Source: Chitinophagaceae bacterium UBA3430
Lineage (GTDB): Bacteria > Bacteroidota > Bacteroidia > Chitinophagales > Chitinophagaceae
DNA: 19,837 nucleotides
Assembly (NCBI GenBank): GCA_002378975.1
Contig: DFST01000088.1
Location: forward strand, 435-20,271
Direction of reading: 5' to 3'
Shown: piece by piece, positions 6,719 to 14,305 of the stretch
Layout of the letters: every line of letters starts with the position of its first letter
Numbering within the stretch: the stretch's first letter is position 1
The notes under the pieces: generated by a model
Database searches by the model: none
The model's input: only the letters and a program-made list of their open reading frames with translations
Told to the model about the DNA's origin: nothing
Program-made: the position numbers and the translations under genes

Positions 6719-7878
6719 AGCGTTTCATATAAGTCCATCACACGACGAGCGGTGATATCCGGGGTGAACAAATCGGCATGTTTCTTTCCAGTTGCCTTCA
6801 TAGTTTGAATCAGATCCGGTTCGTTTACGATTCGAAGCAGGGCTTCGGCCATGGCCTCGGACGAGTACGGATCGATGAGTAAGCTGCCCGGTCCACCCGC
6901 TTCGGGCAGACAAGAAAGATTCGAGGTGATCACCGGTAATTCACTGGCCAGGGCTTCCAAAACCGGGATTCCAAATCCTTCAAAAATGGAAGGATAGATC
7001 ATGGCCGTTGCCAACTGATAAATCGCCGGAAAATCGGAGGCGTTTTGAAAGGTTGAACTTAATTTGGCCGCTTGGGAATCGGATAAAAAAATCACGCGAC
7101 CCGACAGATTACGCTCGCGGACCGATTGACGAACTTGTTTCTCGTATCGATCGCCCGTACCGATCACCACCAGCGGCATGTCGGTGACGTTTCGGATCGC
7201 ATCCATGGCTTCGATGACACGACCTAGATTTTTTCGCTCAATGATACTGCCTACATAGAGAAAGAATTGCGAAGGAAGTTGATATCGATCCCGGATGCGT
7301 TGCTTTTCTTCCTCTGATACGCGATCAAAAAATGTGGGATTGCAACTTTGATAGCAGACTCGAATTTTTCGAGCAGGAATCTTATAGAATTCTACGATGT
7401 CGCGTTTGGTTTGCTCACTGATGGCAATGATTCGATCGGCCTTTTCACATGCATGCCGAAATTTATTGCGGTAGATGCGAACATCGATGGGGTTGTATTG
7501 ATTCGGGTATCGGTCAAAGATCAGATCATGTATGGTGACCACGGTTGGGATTCCCGCTTTTTCGATACCCCGCGGTATTTCATGGCTCAATCCATGATAT
7601 AGATCGATCTGGTTTTTTTTCAGGTCGCGCTTCACCCAGGAAGAACGCCAGGCGGCGGTCAAGCATTTATCCATAAACCGGGTGGGTAAAATCTCTTGGA
7701 TGTTGTTGCGTTCGGTGCCGTCCCAAGGGAGTTGAAATTTTTTTGAGGACTTGGGGTTGAATAGCAAATACTGGTGCTCGGGAAAGATATTGGCCAGGGA
7801 CCGGATCAACGTGCGGCTGTAATGGCCGAGTCCAGTACCGTTGTGAAAAGCTCGTTTGGCATCGAATCCGATTCGCAT
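6715..7878 (-). CDS. Glycosyltransferase family 4 (GT-B fold)
   Basis: A 387-residue retaining glycosyltransferase that uses a nucleotide-sugar donor; acceptor and product cannot be told from sequence. The N-terminal half has MRIGFDAKRA and the glycine-rich GTGLGHYSRTL; the middle has TVVTIHDLIFDRYP and DRIIAISEQTKRDIVEFY; the donor half has FFLYVGSIIERKNLGRVIEA and the EX7E motif Glu300...Glu308 in FEGFGIPVLEALASELPVIT. No signal peptide or membrane helix. The start is placed at ATG 7878, 4 nt after a TATCTTTG element; a longer frame adds 17 residues that overlap that element and do not fit the family. It overlaps tsaC by 4 nt and is divergent from dapD. A cell-envelope polysaccharide role is inferred. 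Confidence 0.93.
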   Translation of the reverse strand: MRIGFDAKRAFHNGTGLGHYSRTLIRSLANIFPEHQYLLFNPKSSKKFQLPWDGTERNNIQEILPTRFMDKCLTAAWRSSWVKRDLKKNQIDLYHGLSHEIPRGIEKAGIPTVVTIHDLIFDRYPNQYNPIDVRIYRNKFRHACEKADRIIAISEQTKRDIVEFYKIPARKIRVCYQSCNPTFFDRVSEEEKQRIRDRYQLPSQFFLYVGSIIERKNLGRVIEAMDAIRNVTDMPLVVIGTGDRYEKQVRQSVRERNLSGRVIFLSDSQAAKLSSTFQNASDFPAIYQLATAMIYPSIFEGFGIPVLEALASELPVITSNLSCLPEAGGPGSLLIDPYSSEAMAEALLRIVNEPDLIQTMKATGKKHADLFTPDITARRVMDLYETL

Positions 7879-7882
7879 GGCA

Positions 7883-7890
7883 CAAAGATA
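7883..7890 (-). promoter_or_regulatory. TAnnTTTG -7 element of the glycosyltransferase-tsaC operon
   Basis: TATCTTTG on the minus strand, exact consensus, 4 nt before the ATG at 7878. It borders the inverted repeat at 7896-7918. Confidence 0.6.
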
Positions 7891-7895
7891 GCATC

Positions 7896-7918
7896 TCGCG
7901 AAATGGTTATTTTCGCGA
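7896..7918. promoter_or_regulatory. Inverted repeat between divergent promoters, candidate operator
   Basis: Arms TCGCGAAA (7896-7903) and TTTCGCGA (7911-7918) are separated by 7 nt. The repeat fills the space between the two divergent -7 elements (7883-7890 minus, 7919-7926 plus), so a protein bound here could affect both the glycosyltransferase operon and dapD. Confidence 0.5.
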
Positions 7919-7926
7919 TAAATTAG
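7919..7926 (+). promoter_or_regulatory. Candidate -7 element of dapD
   Basis: TAAATTAG has one mismatch to TAnnTTTG and lies 5 nt before the ATG at 7932, the same geometry as the stronger elements in this window. Confidence 0.4.
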
Positions 7927-7931
7927 CACTC

Positions 7932-8738
7932 ATGGAACCATTGATCCAGGCCGCTTGGTCGAACCGGGAATTACTCAAGGATAAGATATATGCGGATGCC
8001 GTACGTTCCGTGATCGATCAGCTGGATCGTGGTCAACTGCGTGTAGCAGAACCGGGTGATGCCAGCTGGCAGGTTAATGAGTGGGTCAAACAGGCCATTT
8101 TGATGTATTTCGCCATTCAACCCATGCAAGCCTGGGAAATGGATCCGTTTACCTTCTACGACAAGATGTTGCTCAAGCGCAATTATGCGGAGATCGGGGT
8201 TCGTGCGGTGCCGCATGCCATTGCCCGGTACGGTGCTTATTTAGGAAAGAATGTGGTGCTCATGCCCTCCTACGTGAATATTGGCGCCTATGTAGATGAA
8301 GGCACGATGGTCGATACCTGGGCGACGGTGGGTAGCTGTGCGCAGATCGGCAAGGGAGTACATTTGAGTGGTGGTGTAGGAATTGGCGGCGTACTGGAAC
8401 CTTTGCAGGCCAGTCCGGTTATTATCGAAGACGGCTGCTTCATTGGCAGTCGCTGCATCGTGGTGGAAGGCGTGATCGTCGAGAAAGAAGCGGTGCTGGG
8501 AGCCAATGTGGTTTTGACACAATCGACCAAGATCATCGATGTAAGTGGTTCGGAGCCCATCGAAATGAAAGGGCGCGTGCCGGCCAGAAGTGTAGTAATT
8601 CCGGGAACCTACAACAAGAAATTTCCCGCCGGAGAATTCGGTGTGGGTTGTGCATTGATCATCGGCAAACGGAAAGAAAGCACCGATCAAAAAACCAGTT
8701 TGAATGATGCGCTGAGGGAGTTTAATGTAAGTGTCTGA
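7932..8738 (+). CDS. dapD: Tetrahydrodipicolinate N-succinyltransferase
   Basis: Transfers succinyl from succinyl-CoA to tetrahydrodipicolinate in the succinylase branch of lysine and meso-diaminopimelate synthesis; active as a cytoplasmic trimer. The 268-residue length is close to the family norm of about 270. Residues 1-95 are the helical N-terminal domain ending in MDPFTFYDKMLLKRNYAEIGVR. Residues about 100-240 form the left-handed beta-helix of hexapeptide repeats (PSYVNIGAYVDEGTMVDTWA, GSCAQIGKGVHLSGGVGIGG, IEDGCFIGSRCIVVEGV), and the C-terminus has GRVPARSVVIPGTY and the CALIIGKR strand. Divergent from the glycosyltransferase operon; only 9 nt separate it from the convergent serine hydrolase gene. 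Its product feeds peptidoglycan, the substrate of the L,D-transpeptidase further along. Confidence 0.96.
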   Translation: MEPLIQAAWSNRELLKDKIYADAVRSVIDQLDRGQLRVAEPGDASWQVNEWVKQAILMYFAIQPMQAWEMDPFTFYDKMLLKRNYAEIGVRAVPHAIARYGAYLGKNVVLMPSYVNIGAYVDEGTMVDTWATVGSCAQIGKGVHLSGGVGIGGVLEPLQASPVIIEDGCFIGSRCIVVEGVIVEKEAVLGANVVLTQSTKIIDVSGSEPIEMKGRVPARSVVIPGTYNKKFPAGEFGVGCALIIGKRKESTDQKTSLNDALREFNVSV

Positions 8739-8747
8739 TCGACCGCC

Positions 8748-9839
8748 TCAGTATCCAATGATCGTTTTCAATCGTCCCCATAATTCATTATCAAAACCCG
8801 ACAAAGCCAGCGCCGGCGTTCCGGAAGCCTCTCCCATCCGGATCACCACCAGTTTTTGAGAAGGAACCACATATACCTTTTGATCGTTTTTACCCAATGC
8901 GCAGTACATATCGGCGGGGGCATTGGGAACGATCATTCCCGGGAATACCGTTTGAAAGATCGGTGCCATGAAATTTGATTTCCCATTTAGCCAAGTCAAA
9001 TACCCATAAGATGGATTGATGGCTTGAGAGGAATTGACTTGAGCATTGAAATAGTTAGAATCGGTCAGGACCGGCGTCTGATCCCACTTCCCTTTATTGA
9101 GCAGGAGCAATCCGAATCGTGCCATGCTTCGAGCATTGCTGTATAACACGTTGTTGAAGCCATTCGGCAGCCAACCTCCATTCATACCAATTGCATTGCG
9201 GATCTTCTGCTGGTAATAGGCATTGTAGGTTCGGCCGGTGGCCGTTTCCACTACTTTGTCTAATAACGTATAGGGCGCGTTGTGATAGGCCCAGCGAGTA
9301 CCGGCATCGGATTTGTAAATCAGACAGGAAGGGATCGTGCAGTCATCGTCGGGTACGCCATCATCCAGTCCGGTCGTCATGGTGAGCTGATGCCGTACGG
9401 TGATGAGATCTTCCTTGAGTACCGGTAAGGAAGTCCACCCCCGACCCAAATAGGTTGAGCTGCGGCTATTGATGTTGAGTAGCCCTTCCTGTTGCGCAAT
9501 ACCTACGAGCATGGCCGTCATGGTTTTCCCGGCTGATGCCCAATACCAAAGACTATCGGCCGTGAACGTGCCAAAGTATTTTTCGACAACGATCTTCCCA
9601 TTTTTCAGAATGATGAAGGCCTTAGTATTCTTGGATTGAAGGAAGGGATTCAGATCGGCAAGCTGTGTTTCATTCCAACCCAAGGACGCGGGTGTAGAGG
9701 TTCGCCACTCGGTACTGGACACGGGCGGGAAATACAGGGTTGTGCCGGTTGGGTTGGGCGGTGTTTCACCGGGCTGACAAGACATCAGTCCCAGCACGAG
9801 GGACAGTAAACAGTAGAGAACTGAATTTTTCATGGCCAT
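8748..9839 (-). CDS. Serine hydrolase lipoprotein, beta-lactamase/esterase (PF00144) type
   Basis: A 363-residue exported protein of the class C beta-lactamase-like fold. The N-terminus is a lipoprotein signal (hydrophobic core LLSLVLGL, then MSC with Cys21); Met at -2 is not the textbook lipobox. The catalytic SxxK is SAGK (Ser102-Lys105) in WYWASAGKTMTA and the YxN motif is Tyr185-His186-Asn187 in RWAYHNAPYTLL. The third family motif (KTG/HxG) is not obvious. Proteins like this are often esterases or D-aminopeptidases rather than true beta-lactamases, so no resistance role is claimed. ATG 9839 and ATG 9833 are both possible starts; AACCTTTG at 9857-9864 (one mismatch to the -7 consensus) lies 17 nt upstream of the first. 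Confidence 0.88.
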   Translation of the reverse strand: MAMKNSVLYCLLSLVLGLMSCQPGETPPNPTGTTLYFPPVSSTEWRTSTPASLGWNETQLADLNPFLQSKNTKAFIILKNGKIVVEKYFGTFTADSLWYWASAGKTMTAMLVGIAQQEGLLNINSRSSTYLGRGWTSLPVLKEDLITVRHQLTMTTGLDDGVPDDDCTIPSCLIYKSDAGTRWAYHNAPYTLLDKVVETATGRTYNAYYQQKIRNAIGMNGGWLPNGFNNVLYSNARSMARFGLLLLNKGKWDQTPVLTDSNYFNAQVNSSQAINPSYGYLTWLNGKSNFMAPIFQTVFPGMIVPNAPADMYCALGKNDQKVYVVPSQKLVVIRMGEASGTPALALSGFDNELWGRLKTIIGY

Positions 9840-9878
9840 CAGACATTCATCAAATACAAAGGTTTAAATTAAAAAAGC

Positions 9879-10307
9879 TTAGACCCTGCGATGATCTGCC
9901 CGCCAGTGCTGGATGGACTCTTTGATTTGCTTGGGACTGAGGGTTTCAGTCACAGCACGAGTTGCCAAGGTGGGGAATTCGGCATCGGAGGCAAAGCGCA
10001 GGGCAATGATCTGTCCGCTGCGCAATTGAGCATCCAGTGGCTTCCCGGTTAACAGATAGTGTCGGAAATTCTCTTCTTGACGGATGATGCGATCCTGAAC
10101 TTTCATCGCGTAAATACGGGCAATTCCCGCTACACAAAACAATAAGAAAAAAGCCAGTGCCATCAAACCGTGGAAGTATTGATCCGGACCCGCAGCCATG
10201 AATGTGTGCAACAAACCTGCAGTCAGGCCGACCAAACAAAGGGGCAAAATAAAAAAGTGATAAAACGGGTGTAAGCGTTTATGATTCTTGAAATTCTGTT
10301 CGGTCAT
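9879..10307 (-). CDS. DUF6526 family membrane protein
   Basis: A 142-residue protein that I recognise as DUF6526 from its N-terminus, TEQNFKNHKRLHPFYHF, followed by two transmembrane segments (about residues 18-37, FILPLCLVGLTAGLLHTFMA, and 45-65, FHGLMALAFFLLFCVAGIA). The cytoplasmic C-terminal part includes QDRIIRQEENFRHYLLTG, RSGQIIALRFASDAEFPTLA and TLSPKQIKESIQHWRADHRR, typical of this Bacteroidota family. Function unknown. It precedes the serine hydrolase gene on the same strand by 39 nt, so cotranscription is possible. Upstream lies a 392-bp divergent spacer containing a GGTTAA/TTAACC dyad. Confidence 0.8.
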   Translation of the reverse strand: MTEQNFKNHKRLHPFYHFFILPLCLVGLTAGLLHTFMAAGPDQYFHGLMALAFFLLFCVAGIARIYAMKVQDRIIRQEENFRHYLLTGKPLDAQLRSGQIIALRFASDAEFPTLATRAVTETLSPKQIKESIQHWRADHRRV

Positions 10308-10699
10308 GGTGTTTTTCTATTAGATTATTTATTCCATTTATGCGCGGTTAAAGTTATGCTGTTAACCCTGTCGAATTGAATTTCTAGGTATTTATTTAGG
10401 AAAGCACCCAATAAAAGGTGCTGTGATGAAAAAATTGAAATCAAGGGAATAACACGGAGAATTGAAATTCAATGAAACCGACATTTTGTTTGCAGATCGA
10501 CCTGAATCGCTAAACACAAATATGTATTATTCGTTGGCAAGATTACATTTGTACGGACAAGGAGGACGAACTGCTAACCCTAGTTGACTCCTAACAAGCT
10601 TTTCGACTCCAGGAATATGGGTCGATTAAACGCCTGTTTTTTTTAAGCCACCAAAATGGCAATCGCTTACAATTCCAACTAGATTGGAGTAATCATTCC
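10308..10699. other. 392-bp divergent intergenic region with several dyads
   Basis: No credible gene. AT-rich. It holds an inverted repeat GGTTAA-N10-TTAACC at 10346-10367, a small hairpin AGCACC-N8-GGTGCT at 10403-10422, a 13-nt palindrome ATTGAA-A-TTCAAT at 10461-10473 with related ATTGAA sequences nearby, and a TAnnTTTG element at 10544-10551. It probably carries promoters for both flanking genes. Confidence 0.5.
10544..10551 (+). promoter_or_regulatory. Possible -7 element, CDP-alcohol phosphatidyltransferase gene
   Basis: TACATTTG matches the consensus but lies 148 nt before the ATG, implying a leader of about 140 nt, unlike the leaderless arrangement elsewhere in the window. No clear -33 element. 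Confidence 0.3.
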
Positions 10700-11467
10700 A
10701 TGTCCAAACTTACACTAGAAAACAAATTTATTGATGTTTCAGACTACGGAAGGCCAGCAGCCCGGATCATCGCGGAACAACTGAAGCAAACGAAGGTAAC
10801 TGCGATACACGTTACACTGCTTTTTGGCCTTTCCGGCATATTGGCGATTTTCTGCATGGGGCTTATGAACTATTGGGCAGCCGGATTTTTCCTGATCCTA
10901 AAATCAATCTTGGATGCAGCCGATGGCCAACTGGCCAGAATCAAGAATCAGCCATCTTATACCGGTCGCTATTTGGATTCCATACTTGACAGCATCCTAA
11001 ACTTTGCACTGACCATTTCGATAGCATGGTTCACGGACACAAACATTGGCTGGGGACTGCTTGCCTATCTCTGCATGCAAACGCAAGGAACGGTCTATAA
11101 TTACTACCATGTAATTTTTCGTCACCGTACCGAGGGTGAAATCACCAGCCAGATATTTGAGGATAAAGTGCCAAACGCATACCCAGAAGAAAGTCAGGCC
11201 AAGGTGAACATCCTGTACAAACTGTATCGTTTTCTTTACAAGGCATTTGACGAACTCATCTATTCAATGGACCCGCACGCCTCCCGAGCAACCACATCAC
11301 CTAAGTGGTTTATGTTTTTAGTATCATTTTACGGACTGGGTTTCCAGTTATTATTGATGGCCAGCTTTTTGGTATTGGGATGGATCAATTTCATTATCCC
11401 TTTTTTTATTGCCTATTCTGTTTTAATTCCAGTTTTTATTTACACAAGAAAGTGGTTCTTGAAATGA
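10700..11467 (+). CDS. CDP-alcohol phosphatidyltransferase family protein
   Basis: A 255-residue integral membrane enzyme that transfers a phosphatidyl (or similar) group from a CDP-alcohol to a hydroxyl acceptor. The full family motif D-x2-D-G-x2-A-R-x8-G-x3-D-x3-D is present: Asp72, Asp75-Gly76, Ala79-Arg80, Gly89, Asp93, Asp97. About six hydrophobic segments flank it (33-52, 58-71, 98-110, 113-128, 207-225, 230-249), with a soluble charged loop at roughly 140-190 between segments 4 and 5. That loop is unlike short PgsA or PssA proteins, so the acceptor (glycerol-P, serine, inositol-P or another) cannot be assigned. It stands alone with a 392-bp spacer upstream and 366 bp downstream, and is AT-richer than the tRNA-processing block. 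Confidence 0.85.
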   Translation: MSKLTLENKFIDVSDYGRPAARIIAEQLKQTKVTAIHVTLLFGLSGILAIFCMGLMNYWAAGFFLILKSILDAADGQLARIKNQPSYTGRYLDSILDSILNFALTISIAWFTDTNIGWGLLAYLCMQTQGTVYNYYHVIFRHRTEGEITSQIFEDKVPNAYPEESQAKVNILYKLYRFLYKAFDELIYSMDPHASRATTSPKWFMFLVSFYGLGFQLLLMASFLVLGWINFIIPFFIAYSVLIPVFIYTRKWFLK

Positions 11468-11595
11468 AATAGAAAAGGCCACAAATTGTTTTACAAGTGA
11501 TAGCGGAGTTTGATTTGCTGCGCTGATCCATGCATACTCCAAGTGGGCTATGGCAACGTAACACAAACAAATTTAGATATCACTCCAAAAAGTTT

Positions 11596-11619
11596 AAGTA
11601 TAAATACATTTTTATACTT
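11596..11619 (-). terminator. AT-rich hairpin, possible minus-strand terminator
   Basis: Nine-bp arms AAGTATAAA/TTTATACTT with a 6-nt loop; on the minus strand AAAC and then TTTTT follow. It lies 14 nt from the 28-nt box at 11634, the same arrangement as the box and hairpin at 15313-15379. Confidence 0.4.
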
Positions 11620-11633
11620 AGGGCCTTTACTCC

Positions 11634-11661
11634 TGCCCTTTGCTGGTCGGAGTTCGAACGA
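11634..11661. repeat. 28-nt box, copy 1 (tRNA-3'-end-like)
   Basis: Matches 15352-15379 at 25 of 28 positions without gaps: TGCCCTTTGCTGG, three differences, then TTCGAACGA. On the minus strand it reads GTTCGAAC followed by CCAGCAAAGGGCA, like a tRNA T-loop plus 3' acceptor side, but the matching 5' half is absent. Confidence 0.6.
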
Positions 11662-11833
11662 AATATTCGACGATCTCTTGATAATAGCAAAGTATAAAGC
11701 GACTGTATTCCCGAAGCGCTAATCTACAGCACATAAACTGAGGTTGAGGAATCACCCATTCAACTGATCTATATCAGACTTTTAGTCAATTACTGACGCG
11801 TAATGTTGCAACCCAACCAACCGCGAATTGTAA

Positions 11834-12820
11834 ATGACGAACCCGTTCATTGTACTTTTTACGTACCTATTAATTTTCAGCACCACTAATTCAGTGTGGT
11901 CACAGGCTACATATGTGGCCGAACGGCGGGAAATGGCCCTATTCGGGACGATCGATCTCTCTAACGAACCGAACCTGAAGTGGTCAACTGCCCGAGGAGC
12001 TGAACCGGGATTTTTCAGTCTCTATGACGATGCACGATTTATCCAATACTCCGACCGCTACTCGATCGATGGCTACTTGAAAAAGGTTGGAAACGGTGCT
12101 TTTACGTTTCCAATTGGAGATGGCATTGAGTTACGCACCCTGGAAATGTCAAAACCCGACCGCATCACCGATTCGTATGCAGCTGCCTGGATCGGCGGGG
12201 ATCCCGGCATTCATCCCGACCCTACACAACCCCATGCCGGGCTACATCCGACCCGACAGGTCCGTTCACCCATCGTATCGGTGAGTGCGATCGGACAATG
12301 GGATTGGCTGACGGGTGCCTCGGGGATCTTGGGCGATCAGACCACGGGCACCGGAGCAGGCATTCGAATTACCGTCAGCACACCAGACCTCTCCCGATTT
12401 GCCGATAAAAACGAATTGCGGCTGGTTGGGTGGAATGGAAGCAGCTGGGTTGACTTGAGTGGCAGGCCTGCCGCCAGCGGGAATATCAGCAATAGCAAAC
12501 TGACTGGTACTATGATACCCGGCATCACCGCCATCGGCATCGGAAAAATTCGATCTACACAGATGGTCCTTTTCCCCAACCCCGTGAGCGACCGATCCAC
12601 GATTCAATTGCGCGTTACCACCGATTATACGGGACAGGCATGGCTACAGATTTACAATTCAATCGGACAACAACTCTCCTCCGTATCGGTGAATTGTGTA
12701 TCCGGTGTCAATACATTCCCGATATCGATAGGCGTACTAGAAGCAGGCACCTATGTTGTTGAATTGAAAGACATCGGAGGTGATCAGCTGAACGCAACCA
12801 GTCAATTCATTAAACTCTAA
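11834..12820 (+). CDS. Secreted protein with T9SS type A C-terminal sorting domain
   Basis: A 328-residue protein with a signal peptide (residues 1-24, cleavage near VWSQA). The middle includes YLKKVGNGAFTFPIGDG (81-97), a motif seen in many Bacteroidota secreted proteins, and RLVGWNGSSWVDLSG. Residues about 244-328 are a type A sorting domain: MVLFPNPVSDRSTIQLRV, WLQIYNSIGQQL, LEAGTYVVELKD and a final SQFIKL. The family route is Sec export to the periplasm, then T9SS across the outer membrane and anchoring or release. Specific function unknown; no enzyme motif seen. It heads a run of three secreted-protein genes (next gene 9 nt downstream) and is the only one with a sorting domain. Confidence 0.88.
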   Translation: MTNPFIVLFTYLLIFSTTNSVWSQATYVAERREMALFGTIDLSNEPNLKWSTARGAEPGFFSLYDDARFIQYSDRYSIDGYLKKVGNGAFTFPIGDGIELRTLEMSKPDRITDSYAAAWIGGDPGIHPDPTQPHAGLHPTRQVRSPIVSVSAIGQWDWLTGASGILGDQTTGTGAGIRITVSTPDLSRFADKNELRLVGWNGSSWVDLSGRPAASGNISNSKLTGTMIPGITAIGIGKIRSTQMVLFPNPVSDRSTIQLRVTTDYTGQAWLQIYNSIGQQLSSVSVNCVSGVNTFPISIGVLEAGTYVVELKDIGGDQLNATSQFIKL

Positions 12821-12829
12821 GTGCTTAGT

Positions 12830-13369
12830 ATGAAAATACTTAGTCCAAGAAGAATCGCCGTGCTGTTAAGCGGAATCATCCTTTCGCTCTCTTCGGCCGA
12901 GGTATCGGCCCAGGTGAAGGTGGGTGACAATCCCCGCAGCCTGAACCCGGACGCGGTGTTGGAATTGGAGTCGACTGGAAAAGGTCTGCTTCTGCCCAGA
13001 ATTTCTCTTCGTTCAACCACGCAATCGGATCCACTTCGAACATTTACTTCCGGCATGATGGTTTACAATACGGCCAACGTGAACGATGTGAGTCCCGGTA
13101 TCTACTTCAGCGACGGACTTAAATGGATACGAGCCAATGGCAACTCCGGCGGCGGGCCTTTCCTGACCGGTACACAACAGGTCATTCAGATCGTAAGCGC
13201 GAACGGTCAGTTACTCTTTCCTACGCCGGCGACCGTGACCGATCCGAACAAAGTATTTCTTTTCCGAAATGGCGTACTGATCTCATTTGTATTACGAAAC
13301 CCCACGACCCTGCAGGCTGAGATACCCTGCCAGGCCGGTGACCAGATCAAGATCATTCAATTTTTATAA
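12830..13369 (+). CDS. Secreted modular protein: KGLLLPR head plus RNG-type C-terminus
   Basis: A 179-residue protein with a signal peptide (cleavage near VSAQVKV, residue 28). Residues 30-101 are the head module common in Bacteroidota surface proteins: NPDAVLELESTGKGLLLPRI, TSGMMVYNTAN, PGIYFSDGLKWIR. A GNSGGGP linker leads to a C-terminal module (115-179) with KVFLFRNGVLIS and AGDQIKIIQFL, resembling the end of the next gene's product (VWVYRNGAKL, AGDVIEVQWVK). This end looks like a small beta domain such as those at tail-fibre tips; that is inference. ATG 12830 is chosen over GTG 12821 because the signal peptide begins there. It lies 9 nt after the T9SS gene and 19 nt before the next. Confidence 0.8.
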   Translation: MKILSPRRIAVLLSGIILSLSSAEVSAQVKVGDNPRSLNPDAVLELESTGKGLLLPRISLRSTTQSDPLRTFTSGMMVYNTANVNDVSPGIYFSDGLKWIRANGNSGGGPFLTGTQQVIQIVSANGQLLFPTPATVTDPNKVFLFRNGVLISFVLRNPTTLQAEIPCQAGDQIKIIQFL

Positions 13370-13388
13370 CCATAAATCAAACCCAACC

Positions 13389-14216
13389 ATGAAAAAAATC
13401 TTATTACTGATGATGACAGCTGTCGGGCTGACCTTTTCGGCACTTGCTCAAAAAGACACGACACAGGTCATTGACAACAAGGGTACCATCAAATGGGTGA
13501 TCTCCAATACCGCGGCGGTGATCACCAAGGCCGACAGTACGATCTTGTATGTAACGCCAAAACAGCTGGGCGACAGTAGTTTTGTGAAGTTCGCTGCCAA
13601 CGGCTTGACCAAGAATGGTCAGATCGCAGAGTTGGGTGGCGCGTTGAACCGGGTTACCACCATCCAGACCAGTGCAACGAACTTTTTACAGATCACCGGA
13701 TTACAGCCGGGATCGAACACGACCGACAGCGTAATGGTCATCGACCCATCGACCGGACAAGTGAAATTCATTTCAGCATCCTCACTGTTCAATGCCCTCA
13801 CCTTTGAGAATGGTTTGACCAAAAATGGCAACAACGTACAACTCGGAGGCACCCTAATCAAACCCACGACGTTGGCAACGGATGCGACGAATACGCTCAA
13901 GATCAGCGGACTTCAAAGTGGTTCGTTGGCAAGTGACAGTCTGGTCGTAGCCAGTGCCGACGGAACCCTGAAACGGGTAACGGCGGAAACATTGTTGCAG
14001 AGCGGCGGTGATTACTTTACCAGCACGGCCGGACAAAGCAGCTACGCGGTAACCAATATGCCGGCAACCGCCTCGAAAGTTTGGGTGTACCGCAACGGAG
14101 CGAAGCTCATACCAGTCACCGATTTCACCACCGGCGCGGGTCAGGTAACGCTCACCTCTGCCATGGCGGCGTTGATCGTTGCCGGCGATGTGATCGAGGT
14201 GCAATGGGTTAAATAA
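13389..14216 (+). CDS. Secreted repeat protein with NGLTKNG repeats and RNG-type C-terminus
   Basis: A 275-residue protein with a signal peptide (MKKILLLMMTAVGLTFSALA, then QKD). Two tandem repeats of about 65 residues, offset by 70, occupy 71-134 and 141-203: each starts NGLTKNG, continues with xLGGxL...TT, then a TNxLxIxGLQxGS segment, SDS/TDS, and a G-x-(V/L)-K strand. Residues 211-275 are the C-terminal module shared with the preceding gene (VYRNGAKLIPVTDF, AGDVIEVQWVK). Such repeats occur in phage tail fibres and flavobacterial surface proteins, suggesting a fibrous trimer; this is inference. Start set at ATG 13389 because the signal peptide begins there; upstream in-frame codons overlap the previous gene. 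A strong hairpin follows at 14260-14293. Confidence 0.8.
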   Translation: MKKILLLMMTAVGLTFSALAQKDTTQVIDNKGTIKWVISNTAAVITKADSTILYVTPKQLGDSSFVKFAANGLTKNGQIAELGGALNRVTTIQTSATNFLQITGLQPGSNTTDSVMVIDPSTGQVKFISASSLFNALTFENGLTKNGNNVQLGGTLIKPTTLATDATNTLKISGLQSGSLASDSLVVASADGTLKRVTAETLLQSGGDYFTSTAGQSSYAVTNMPATASKVWVYRNGAKLIPVTDFTTGAGQVTLTSAMAALIVAGDVIEVQWVK

Positions 14217-14259
14217 TCTGGTACCCCCGTTTCGTAACCTCCTTTCATTACTGCATTCA

Positions 14260-14293
14260 ATTGATAAACCCTTCCTCAGAAGGGTTTATCAAT
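14260..14293 (+). terminator. Strong hairpin between cluster genes, terminator or attenuator
   Basis: Perfect 15-bp arms ATTGATAAACCCTTC/GAAGGGTTTATCAAT around a CTCA loop. It lies 43 nt after the previous stop and ends 12 nt before the ATG at 14306. The downstream sequence (ATTTATC) is only weakly T-rich, so partial termination or a 5' leader structure are both possible. Confidence 0.55.
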
Positions 14294-14305
14294 ATTTATC
14301 TAGCT

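Larger units (their letters stand above)
11468..11833. other. 366-bp intergenic region before the secreted-protein cluster
   Basis: No credible gene; a short open frame at 11510-11722 lacks a good start and family features. It contains a hairpin (11596-11619), a 28-nt box shared with the region before the last cluster gene (11634-11661), and TAATGTTG at 11801-11808 (one mismatch to TAnnTTTG), 25 nt before the T9SS gene. Confidence 0.5.

Noticed and set aside
11510..11722. 70-residue open frame in the spacer before the T9SS gene
   Set aside because: No good start context or domain. Its segment over box copy 1 (PFAGRSSNE) resembles the box copy 2 translation (PFAGLGSND), but that is explained by the shared DNA box; a coding relic is not excluded.
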